The notes beneath the pieces are model-generated. The model did no database searches. It was not told where the DNA came from and worked only from the letters and a program-made list of their open reading frames with translations. Position numbers and translations under genes: made by a program. Positions 38,748 to 46,080 of a stretch of 64,000 nucleotides of DNA are shown piece by piece (positions within the stretch are counted from its first letter, which is position 1; each line of letters starts with the position of its first letter). Source of the stretch: Massilia sp. BSC265 (GTDB lineage: Bacteria > Pseudomonadota > Gammaproteobacteria > Burkholderiales > Burkholderiaceae_D); the NCBI RefSeq assembly GCF_000740675.1, contig NZ_JPXI01000029.1, forward strand, positions 372,001 to 436,000. The letters are read 5' to 3'.

Positions 38748-40013
38748 TTATCCGAACTTGCGCAGCGCATCGAGCGCGAGGCCCGCGCCGATGCTGCCGA
38801 ACAGGTCGCCCTCGACCTTGCGCGCACCCGGCACCAGCGCAGCGATCCGTTCGCGCAGCAGCGACACGCCGCTCGAGCCACCGGTAAAGAAGACCGTGTC
38901 CACCGCACCCGCTTCCACGCCGGCCTCCGAGAACAGGCGCAGCACCGTGGCGCCGACGCTGTCGACCAGCTGGCCGATGGCGGCCTCGAAGCCCTCGCGG
39001 GTGACGCTCAGGGTTTCCGCTGGCGCCAGGCGATCGAGGGCCAGTGTGAATACCGGGCTGCCGGACAGCCCGATCTTGGCCGCCTCGACCTGGATCGCCA
39101 GCCAGTGGCCGGCGCGCTCGTCGATCAGCTTCTGCAGGCGCACCAGCTTGGCCGGCTCGGCGGCGTCGCGCACCAGGTCGGCCAGCTGGGCGACGCTCTT
39201 GCGCGTATACGCCTGGTTGATGGTGTGCCAGGTCGCCAGGTTGAAATAGTAGCTGGACGGGATGGCGGCGCCGGACAGCAGGCTGCTGCCGTAGCCGAGC
39301 AGCGGCATCACGCTTGCCAGGCTCAGGTACTTGTCGAAGTCGGTCCCGCCGATGTGCACGCCGCCGTTGGCGAGGATGTCGTCGCGCCGCTCGATGCGTC
39401 CGGCACGCTGGGGACCGAGGCGCACCAGCGAGAAATCGGAAGTTCCGCCGCCGATGTCGGCGATCAGGACCAGTTCCTCGCGGTCGATCTGGGATTCGTA
39501 GTCGAAGGCGGCGGCGATCGGCTCGTATTGGAACGAGATCTCGCGGAAGCCCACGGAGCGCGCCACCTCCTCCAGGGTGTCCTGGGCGCGCCGGTCGGCT
39601 TCCACGTCGTCGTCGATGAAGAACACCGGGCGGCCGAACACGGCACTGTCGAATGGACGGCCGGCCTGGCGTTCGGCGCGGCGCTTGACCTCGCCGATGA
39701 ACTGCCCCAGCAGGGCCTTGAACGGCAGCGCACGCCCCGCGACTTCGGTCTGGCCGTCGATCAGGCTGGTGCCTAGCAGGCTCTTCAGGGAGCGCATCAG
39801 GCGGCCCTCGTAGCCTTCCAGGTACTCGGCCAGCGCGGCGCGGCCATACGTCACCTGTTCGTCGTCGGCGTTGAAGAACACGACCGAGGGCAGGGTCGTC
39901 TTGCCGTCTTCCAGCGCCAGCAGGCTGCCGCCGCCTGGCTGGAAGCTGGCGCCGGGGAGCCAGCCGACGGTGGAATTGGAGGTGCCGAAATCAAGGCCGC
40001 ATGCGAGCGCCAT
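38748..40013 (-). CDS. yegD: Hsp70-family protein, YegD-like
   Basis: 421-aa actin-fold ATPase. The phosphate-1 loop LDFGTSNSTVG is at residues 7-17. Phosphate-2 is in VLIADIGGGTSDFSLV, and the adenosine motif is in TVFFTGGSSGVSLLRERI. The protein stops after the nucleotide-binding domain; no substrate-binding domain or lid follows, as in E. coli YegD. The start MALACGLDFG is fixed by the family N-terminus. It is followed directly by the exonuclease gene on the same strand. Confidence 0.88.
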   Translation of the reverse strand: MALACGLDFGTSNSTVGWLPGASFQPGGGSLLALEDGKTTLPSVVFFNADDEQVTYGRAALAEYLEGYEGRLMRSLKSLLGTSLIDGQTEVAGRALPFKALLGQFIGEVKRRAERQAGRPFDSAVFGRPVFFIDDDVEADRRAQDTLEEVARSVGFREISFQYEPIAAAFDYESQIDREELVLIADIGGGTSDFSLVRLGPQRAGRIERRDDILANGGVHIGGTDFDKYLSLASVMPLLGYGSSLLSGAAIPSSYYFNLATWHTINQAYTRKSVAQLADLVRDAAEPAKLVRLQKLIDERAGHWLAIQVEAAKIGLSGSPVFTLALDRLAPAETLSVTREGFEAAIGQLVDSVGATVLRLFSEAGVEAGAVDTVFFTGGSSGVSLLRERIAALVPGARKVEGDLFGSIGAGLALDALRKFG

Positions 40014-40118
40014 AGGAAACTTATCAATGGAGGGGGCGGTATGGTAACAGATATGCGACGGTTTTCCCCGTCCGGGCGATGCCTTTTTCCTGGCTGTGGC
40101 AAACTCGTACACACCGGT

Positions 40119-40625
40119 ATGTACAACACGACAGCGACGACCATGGACCGTGCACCGGCCGAATGGCTGATGAAGCGTAACTGCTCGATGACGCCGCGCC
40201 AGGCGCTGCTGGTCTACGCACTGCTGTGCGCGGCCACGCTCGGCATCGCGCTGGTCTTTACCTGGCGCGGCGCCTGGATGGTGCTTGCCTTCGCGCTGCT
40301 CGAGACCGGGGCGGTGGGCGCCGCCCTCCTGCACTACTGCCGCCATGCGCTCGACCACGAGCGCATCCGCCTGGAGCGCGGATGCCTGCTGGTCGAACAG
40401 GCGGACGGCGCCAGGCTCTCGACGGTCCAGCTCGACCCCAGCCACGCCCGCGTCAGCCTGCCGGACGCCGGCATGCGCACCCTGGTCGTGATCGAAGCGC
40501 GCGGGGTGCGTGTCGAGATTGGGCGTTATCTGACACCCTCCGCGCGCCTGGAACTCGTCCACGCCCTGCGCGCGGCACTGGGCGGGGCGTCCCTCCTGTA
40601 CGCCGCTCCCGGGCGTTCCCGCTAA
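40119..40625 (+). CDS. DUF2244 membrane protein
   Basis: 168 aa. The sequence WLMKRNCSMTPRQALLVYAL, with two adjacent hydrophobic segments (about residues 34-52 and 55-75) and a soluble C-terminal part ending in GRYLTPSARLELVHALRAAL, matches the DUF2244 family, often encoded near cytochrome oxidase genes elsewhere. The start could also be the ATG at 40143 (MDRAPAEW); neither has a clear ribosome binding site. It is divergent from the Hsp70-family gene. Confidence 0.78.
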   Translation: MYNTTATTMDRAPAEWLMKRNCSMTPRQALLVYALLCAATLGIALVFTWRGAWMVLAFALLETGAVGAALLHYCRHALDHERIRLERGCLLVEQADGARLSTVQLDPSHARVSLPDAGMRTLVVIEARGVRVEIGRYLTPSARLELVHALRAALGGASLLYAAPGRSR

Positions 40626-40630
40626 TTTTC

Positions 40631-40648
40631 TGTAAGTTACTTCTTACA
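40631..40648. promoter_or_regulatory. Inverted repeat TGTAAG-N6-CTTACA upstream of the cyanophycin operon
   Basis: A perfect 6-bp inverted repeat with a 6-bp spacer starts six bases after the DUF2244 stop and 23 bp ahead of the proposed -35 box. It could be an activator or repressor site for iaaA-cphB-cphA. Confidence 0.35.
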
Positions 40649-40670
40649 CAAGCACGGCAACTGTACCGAT

Positions 40671-40698
40671 TTGGTGCACGCACGCCCGTGCGGATAAT
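40671..40698 (+). promoter_or_regulatory. Promoter of the iaaA-cphB-cphA operon
   Basis: TTGGTG (40671-40676) and GATAAT (40693-40698) are spaced 16 bp, giving a leader of about 60 bases before the iaaA-like start at 40765. Confidence 0.45.
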
Positions 40699-40764
40699 GC
40701 TGGAATTAACCGCGTGACAACAACGCGCATCTTGCAACGCACAATACCAAGGACCACGAACCCC

Positions 40765-41676
40765 ATGAGCAATCCCCAACAGGCTGGCGCGGTCGTCGTG
40801 CACGGCGGCGCAGGCGCACCGAAGGAAAACGAAGACGGGTGCGTATTGGCCGCGCGCCGCGCGCTGGCGCAACTGGAAGCCAACGGCGACGCCCTCGATG
40901 CCGCCATCCTCGCCGTCACCACGCTCGAGGACGACGGCCGCTTCAACGCCGGCAGCGGTTCTTCGCTCGGCCTCGATGGCGAAACCATCGAGATGGATGC
41001 CGCGATCATGGACACCCGCGGGCGCCTCGGTACGGTCGCCTGCGTGCGCGACGTGAAGAACCCGGTCAAGCTGGCGCGCGCCATCGCGGACACGCCGCAC
41101 GTGATGCTGGCCGGCGAAGGCGCGCAGCGCTTCGCACGCTCGGTCGGCATCCCGGGCGGCGCGCCGATTTCCGAGCACCAGCGTGCCCAGCATCGTGAGC
41201 TGATGAAAGAACTGGCCGGCTCGGTCCCGGCAATGCCCGGCGTCGACAACCGCATGTTCGAGCGCCTCTGGAACTACAAGACACCGCTGCAGCTGCCCAA
41301 GTCGCGTGCCTGCGACACGGTCGGCGCCGTGGTGCGCGACCCAAGCGGTCACTTCGCGGTGGCCGTCTCCACCGGCGGCTCGGCACCGAGCCTGCTGGGC
41401 CGGGTGGGCGACAGTCCGATCATCGGCAGCGGCTTCTATGCCGGTTCGCTCGGCGCCATCGCCGCAACCGGCGTCGGCGAACACATCATTCGCCATCTGC
41501 TGGCGCGCACCGTCTACGGCTGGATCGAACACGGGATGGCGCTCGACGAAGCACTCAAGCGCGGCGTCGACCTGTTCGACAAGAACGTGGAAGTAGGACT
41601 GATCGGCGTCACCCGCACCGAGGCCGCATCTTATGACAACCAGGGCATGCCCTATTCCAAAATGACCCAACGATGA
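40765..41676 (+). CDS. iaaA: Isoaspartyl peptidase / L-asparaginase (Ntn hydrolase)
   Basis: 303-aa plant-type asparaginase precursor that self-cleaves. The expected new N-terminal nucleophile is Thr185 in ACDTVGAVV, preceded by the usual linker. VVHGGAG at residues 11-17 and FNAGSGSSL at 60-68 are family blocks. Next to cphB the obvious role is to hydrolyse the beta-Asp-Arg dipeptides released by cyanophycinase. The start at 40765 (MSNPQQAGAV) has AAGGA upstream; a longer frame to 40714 lacks homologous sequence. It overlaps cphB by four bases. Confidence 0.9.
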   Translation: MSNPQQAGAVVVHGGAGAPKENEDGCVLAARRALAQLEANGDALDAAILAVTTLEDDGRFNAGSGSSLGLDGETIEMDAAIMDTRGRLGTVACVRDVKNPVKLARAIADTPHVMLAGEGAQRFARSVGIPGGAPISEHQRAQHRELMKELAGSVPAMPGVDNRMFERLWNYKTPLQLPKSRACDTVGAVVRDPSGHFAVAVSTGGSAPSLLGRVGDSPIIGSGFYAGSLGAIAATGVGEHIIRHLLARTVYGWIEHGMALDEALKRGVDLFDKNVEVGLIGVTRTEAASYDNQGMPYSKMTQR

Positions 41677-42548
41677 GCGAACACCAATACAGAAACGGCC
41701 ACCTCGTCATCATCGGCGGCGGCGAGGACCGCAAGCACGACATGGAAATCCTGAAGCGTTTCGTCGAGCTTGCCGGCGGCACGGAGGCGAACATTGTCGT
41801 GATCACCGCGGCCAGCACCATCGCGGACGAGATGTGGAGCATCTACGACGAGGCTTTCGGCACGCTCGGCGTGACGCGGCGCAGTCACCTGATGATCGAG
41901 AGCCGCCAGGACGCCAACAGCGAGGCGTTCGTGCGCCAGGTCGACGACGCCACCGGCATCTTCATGACAGGCGGCGACCAGAAGCGCCTGCTGGCCCTGA
42001 TCGGCGGCAGCGCCCTCGACGCCGCGATGCATGTCGCGCTGAAGGTGCGCGGCGTGACCATCGGCGGCACCAGCGCTGGCGCCTCCGCCATGTCCGGCCA
42101 CATGCTGGCCACCGGCCGCGTCGAGCTGCACCCGGAAAAAGGATCGGTCAGCCTGGGCGCCGGCCTCGGCTTCCTGCACCGCGTGGTGGTGGACCAGCAT
42201 TTCTCGGAGCGGCAGCGACTCTCGCGCCTGCTCAGCGTCGTCGCGCAGAACCCCTATTTGCAAGGTATCGGCATCGACGAGGACACCGCCCTGGTGGTCG
42301 ATATCGGCGTCGGCATCGAGGTGCTCGGCCAGGGCGCCGTGACCATCGTCGACGGACGCACCATGATCACCAACGTTGCCGACATCAAGGACCGCGACAC
42401 GCCGGAACTGATCGACGTGCGCCTGCACCTGCTACCGGCCGGCAGCAGCTACCAGCTGCCCACGGGCGCAACCGAGCCCGGCAAGGGCCTGCCGCCGCCG
42501 CTGCTCGATTTTTTGGAAAATGTAACGAAACGGAACCCGCTTTCATGA
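41673..42548 (+). CDS. cphB: Cyanophycinase
   Basis: 291-aa S51-family exopeptidase that degrades cyanophycin to beta-Asp-Arg dipeptides. The nucleophile Ser134 lies in GGTSAGASAM, and LVIIGGGEDRK and FMTGGDQKRL are typical of intracellular CphB. No signal peptide is seen. ATGA overlaps join it to iaaA upstream and cphA downstream, so synthesis and turnover of the polymer are encoded in one transcript. Confidence 0.93.
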   Translation: MSEHQYRNGHLVIIGGGEDRKHDMEILKRFVELAGGTEANIVVITAASTIADEMWSIYDEAFGTLGVTRRSHLMIESRQDANSEAFVRQVDDATGIFMTGGDQKRLLALIGGSALDAAMHVALKVRGVTIGGTSAGASAMSGHMLATGRVELHPEKGSVSLGAGLGFLHRVVVDQHFSERQRLSRLLSVVAQNPYLQGIGIDEDTALVVDIGVGIEVLGQGAVTIVDGRTMITNVADIKDRDTPELIDVRLHLLPAGSSYQLPTGATEPGKGLPPPLLDFLENVTKRNPLS

Positions 42549-45157
42549 AGATCAAGGAAAAACGCCTGCTGCGTGGCCCGAATCTGTACGCCGCCAGCCC
42601 CTGCCTGATGGCAGTCATCGACGATGGTATCACCAACGAATCTGGCAAATACGCGGGTTTCGCGGCGCGCCTGTTCGACCTGCTGCCCGCCCTGCCGCCC
42701 GACGCCGCCGTGCGCCTGGCGGACGACGCCCTGCTGGTCGAGGCGATCGAGCCGGTGGTCATGGAACTGCAGCGCCTGGCCGGCGCACCCGGCAGCTTCG
42801 GCGCCACCCTGGCCGTGGCCGGCGCCCCGCGTACCCGCCGCGTCGTCTGCGGCTACGGCACCGAGCAGGTGGCCGAGGCCGCCCTGCGGGTGGCGGTCGA
42901 TCTGGTCCAGGCGGCAGCGCACGACCGCCCCTACGACTTGGGCAAGGCCGTGCAAGAGCTGCACGAGATTGCCGAGGATTATGCGATCGGCACCAGCACC
43001 AATGCCGTGGTGCAGGCGGCCCTGCGGCGCGGCATCCCGGCCCTGCGCCTGACCGACGAGGCCAACCTGTTCCAGCTCGGCTGGGGCAGCCGCCAAAAAC
43101 GGCTTCAAGCAACGATCACCGGCGCCACCAATTCGATCGCCGTCGGCATCGCCAGCGACAAGCAGCTGACCAAGGCGCTGCTGGAGGTGGCCGGCGTCCC
43201 GGTCCCAGCGGGCAGCGTCGTCTCCACCGAGCAGGAAGCGCTGCGCGCCGCCCGCCGCCTGTCCGGCCCGGCCACCGTCAAGCCGCTCGACGGCAACCAG
43301 GGCAAGGGCGTGACCACCAACTGCGGCACGCCGGAAGAAGTGGCCCGCGCCTTCGCCCACGCCCGCAAGTATGGCCGGAGAATCATTGTCGAGGAACACC
43401 TGCAGGGCCGCGACTACCGCGTGCTGGTCACCGGCCGCAAGGTGGCCGCCGCTTCGTGGCGCCGTCCGCCCTGCGTGGTGGGCGACGGCCAGGCGACGGT
43501 CCGCGAACTGGTCGAGATAGAGAACCGCAACCCGGCGCGCGGCGAAGGCCACACCAACATCCTCACCAAGATCCCGATGGATGCCTTGGCCGAGGAAACC
43601 CTGGCCAAGCAGGGCTACACCTTCGACACCGTGCTCGCCAGCGGCGTGACGGCCGACCTGCGCGGCAACGCCAACCTGTCCACCGGCGGCACCGCCGAGG
43701 ACGTGACCGACCTGCTGCCGGAAGAAACGCGCGACATCTGCATCCGTGCCTCGCGCACCATCGGCCTGGACATCGCCGGCATCGACATCGTCTGCCAGGA
43801 CATCTCCAGGCCCCTGCGCGAGCAGAAGGGCGGCATCATCGAGGTCAACGCGGCGCCCGGCATCCGCATGCACCAGTACCCGAGCCGCGGTACGCCGCGC
43901 GATGCCGGCGCGGCCATCGTCGACGCGCTGTTCGGCGAATGCGACGGGCGCATCCCGACCGTGGCCATCACCGGCACCAACGGCAAGACCACGACCTCGC
44001 TCCTGATCGCCCATGCCGTGCGCCAGAGCGGCCTGCGAACCGGCGTGACGACCACCGAAGGCGTGTATGTCGACGGCGTTCTCACCACGAAGGGCGACTG
44101 TACCGGTTACCGCTCCGCGCGCAGCGTGCTCTCGAGCCCGGAGGTCGATTTCGCGGTGCTGGAGACGGCGCGCGGCGGCATCCTCAAGCGCGGCCTGGCC
44201 TACGACCGCGTCGACGTATCGGTGGTGCTGAACGTCTCGAGCGACCACCTGGGCCTGGACGGCGTCGAGACCCTCGACGACCTGGCCAAAGTCAAGGCGG
44301 TGGTGGCCCACCGTGCCTCGCGCGCCGTCGTGCTCAATGCCGAGGACGACTACTGCGTGGCAATGGCCGACGAGCTGCGCGACGGCGTGGAAGTGATCTA
44401 CTTCTCCCTGGACGCCGACAACCCGACCCTGCTGCGCCACCTGGAAAATGGCGGCCGCGCCGTCTACTTGCAGGACAACGCGCAGAACATGACCCTGGTG
44501 CTGGCCAACGGCGCCCGCCACGAGGCGCTGGTCGACGCGCGCGAGATGCCGGTTTCGCTTGGCGGCGCGGCGCGCTACAACATCGCCAACGCGCTGGCGG
44601 CGGCCGCCGCCCTTACCGCCCACGGCTTCGGTAACCTCGAGATCGCGGACGGCCTGCGCAGCTTCGTGTCCGACGCCAAGCACAACCCGATGCGCTCGAA
44701 CGTGTTCGACGTCGATGGCGTCACCGTGATCGTCGATTATGCGCACAACTGCGCCGCCTACGCAGCGCTGGCCGAGAGCGCACGCGCCATGACGCCCGGC
44801 CGCCTGGTCGGCGTGGTGGCGGCGCCCGGAGACCGCCGCGACGCCGACCTGGTCGACATCGGGCGCACCTGTGCGGCCGGATTCGATGACCTGGTGGTGT
44901 TCGAGACCGAGAACCGCGGGCGCCCCGACGGCGAAACCGCCGCGCTGCTGGTGCGCGGCGCCAAGCTGGGCAAGCTGGCCGACGATTCGCTCAGCGTCGT
45001 CCTGGCCTCGCACCAGGCGATCCGACACGGGCTGTCGCTGTGCCAGCCGGGCGACGTGCTGGTGTTCGGCTGCGGCACCACGCTGTCGGAACTGACCGAT
45101 GCGCTGCGTCCGGACAAGCCGGAGCTGGCGCGCAGGATCGAGGCAGAAGCGATCTGA
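42545..45157 (+). CDS. cphA: Cyanophycin synthetase, paralogue 1
   Basis: 870-aa enzyme that builds multi-L-arginyl-poly-L-aspartate without a template. The N-terminal region (RLLRGPNLYAASPC) is followed by an ATP-grasp domain (about residues 200-450, with KPLDGNQGKGV and EVNAAPGIRMHQYP) that adds Asp. A Mur-ligase-like domain has its P-loop GTNGKTT at 477-483 and adds Arg. Both ATP sites look intact, so this is not the reduced cyanobacterial CphA2. One oddity is Cys736 in DYAHNCAAY, where paralogue 2 has the Mur-ligase-like DYAHNP. It is the third gene of the operon and ends at a strong terminator. Confidence 0.94.
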   Translation: MKIKEKRLLRGPNLYAASPCLMAVIDDGITNESGKYAGFAARLFDLLPALPPDAAVRLADDALLVEAIEPVVMELQRLAGAPGSFGATLAVAGAPRTRRVVCGYGTEQVAEAALRVAVDLVQAAAHDRPYDLGKAVQELHEIAEDYAIGTSTNAVVQAALRRGIPALRLTDEANLFQLGWGSRQKRLQATITGATNSIAVGIASDKQLTKALLEVAGVPVPAGSVVSTEQEALRAARRLSGPATVKPLDGNQGKGVTTNCGTPEEVARAFAHARKYGRRIIVEEHLQGRDYRVLVTGRKVAAASWRRPPCVVGDGQATVRELVEIENRNPARGEGHTNILTKIPMDALAEETLAKQGYTFDTVLASGVTADLRGNANLSTGGTAEDVTDLLPEETRDICIRASRTIGLDIAGIDIVCQDISRPLREQKGGIIEVNAAPGIRMHQYPSRGTPRDAGAAIVDALFGECDGRIPTVAITGTNGKTTTSLLIAHAVRQSGLRTGVTTTEGVYVDGVLTTKGDCTGYRSARSVLSSPEVDFAVLETARGGILKRGLAYDRVDVSVVLNVSSDHLGLDGVETLDDLAKVKAVVAHRASRAVVLNAEDDYCVAMADELRDGVEVIYFSLDADNPTLLRHLENGGRAVYLQDNAQNMTLVLANGARHEALVDAREMPVSLGGAARYNIANALAAAAALTAHGFGNLEIADGLRSFVSDAKHNPMRSNVFDVDGVTVIVDYAHNCAAYAALAESARAMTPGRLVGVVAAPGDRRDADLVDIGRTCAAGFDDLVVFETENRGRPDGETAALLVRGAKLGKLADDSLSVVLASHQAIRHGLSLCQPGDVLVFGCGTTLSELTDALRPDKPELARRIEAEAI

Positions 45158-45177
45158 TTCCTCCCTGTCTCCGCACG

Positions 45178-45205
45178 AAAAGCGCCCTGCACCGGGCGCT
45201 TTTTC
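45178..45205 (+). terminator. Terminator of the iaaA-cphB-cphA operon
   Basis: AGCGCCC (45181-45187) and GGGCGCT (45194-45200) form the stem, preceded by AAA and followed by TTTT. It lies 21 bases after the cphA stop. Confidence 0.8.
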
Positions 45206-45371
45206 TTAAGCTGGTCTTAAATTGATGATCTCTTGGCCATTTATCCGTCCGACTTTTGCATTTCGTTACAAATTGCTATGTTAATGCGCTCGTTCAACTG
45301 ATACCTTGCTCATCCGTAACCTGGCCCGCTGCTCACGACAGTGGACCGGATCGAATTCGGAAGGAAAAGGT

Positions 45372-45875
45372 ATGCAGAAAGTGTTGGCTGTTCTCTTCGC
45401 AGGCATGGCATTCGCGGGCGGCGCCCAGGCTGTCGAGCCGGTGCGCGGCACGCCGCAAGCCTATGCCGGAGTCGGCGTCTCCGGCGTCGACTATGTCGGC
45501 GCAGCGACCAAGGCCAGCCCCAAGGTGTTCGGCGGTGTCCAGTTCGGCAAGCAGTTGGCGGTCGAGGGCGGCGCCGTCGACCTGAAGAACGGCTACGGCA
45601 TGTACATCGCCGTCAAGCCCAGCATCCCCTTGACCGACAAGCTGAGCGCCTACGGCAAGGTCGGCGTGGCGCAGACCCGCCGTCCGGCCCTGCCTCCTCC
45701 GGCGCCCAGCGCGCTCGGCAAGAAGAGCGAAACCGGCGCCTACGGCGCCTTCGGCCTGCAGTATTCGATTACCCCGAACGCCGCCGTCACGGTCGAGTAC
45801 GAGCGCCTGCCCAGGGACAAGCCGAGCGTGCTCAAGCCGAACGTCTTCACCCTGGCGCTGCAGTTCTTCTTCTGA
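45372..45875 (+). CDS. Small outer-membrane beta-barrel protein
   Basis: 167 aa. The ATG at 45372 is preceded by AAGGAAAAGG. A signal peptide (MQKVLAVLFAGMAFAGGAQA) is followed by alternating beta-strands such as AYAGVGVSGVDYVG, GMYIAVKPS and KLSAYGKVGVAQ, and the chain ends in the classical barrel C-terminus with terminal Phe (FTLALQFFF). It fits the OmpA-like/porin-type eight-stranded fold. It lies between the two convergent cphA genes with no obvious functional link. Confidence 0.8.
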   Translation: MQKVLAVLFAGMAFAGGAQAVEPVRGTPQAYAGVGVSGVDYVGAATKASPKVFGGVQFGKQLAVEGGAVDLKNGYGMYIAVKPSIPLTDKLSAYGKVGVAQTRRPALPPPAPSALGKKSETGAYGAFGLQYSITPNAAVTVEYERLPRDKPSVLKPNVFTLALQFFF

Positions 45876-45936
45876 CAGCCTGAAAAAGAAGCGGCCCGCA
45901 GGCTAATGCCGGTCACTTAAGAGGCGCCGCTCATCC

Positions 45937-46069
45937 GTAGGGTGGGCGGGTCTCCCGCCCACGCGGTCAAATCACAGTACTGCAGCCCGTACGATTTTCG
46001 TATCTTAACTATCACCGCGTGGGCGTTTGTCATCCCGGGCATTGCCCGGCATTACCCTGCCCACCCTAC
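45937..46069. repeat. REP doublet (REPIN-like), copy 5
   Basis: The left end is GTAGGGTGGGCGGG-TCT-CCCGCCCACGCGGT. The right end is ACTATCACCGCGTGGGCGTTTG, then CCCGGGCATTGCCCGG, then CCCTGCCCACCCTAC. Both GTAG ends are intact. It fills the space between the beta-barrel gene and the end of cphA paralogue 2, 12 bases from the latter's stop. Confidence 0.8.
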
Positions 46070-46080
46070 AACAGCGACGA

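Noticed and set aside
42449-45028. An 859-codon minus-strand frame opposite cphA paralogue 1
   Set aside because: Same reason: the plus-strand gene is complete and coupled to cphB.
42545-45157. Calling paralogue 1 a CphA2-type (dipeptide-polymerising, one dead active site) enzyme
   Set aside because: Both the ATP-grasp motifs and the Mur-ligase P-loop GTNGKTT are intact and the length (870 aa) is that of full CphA.
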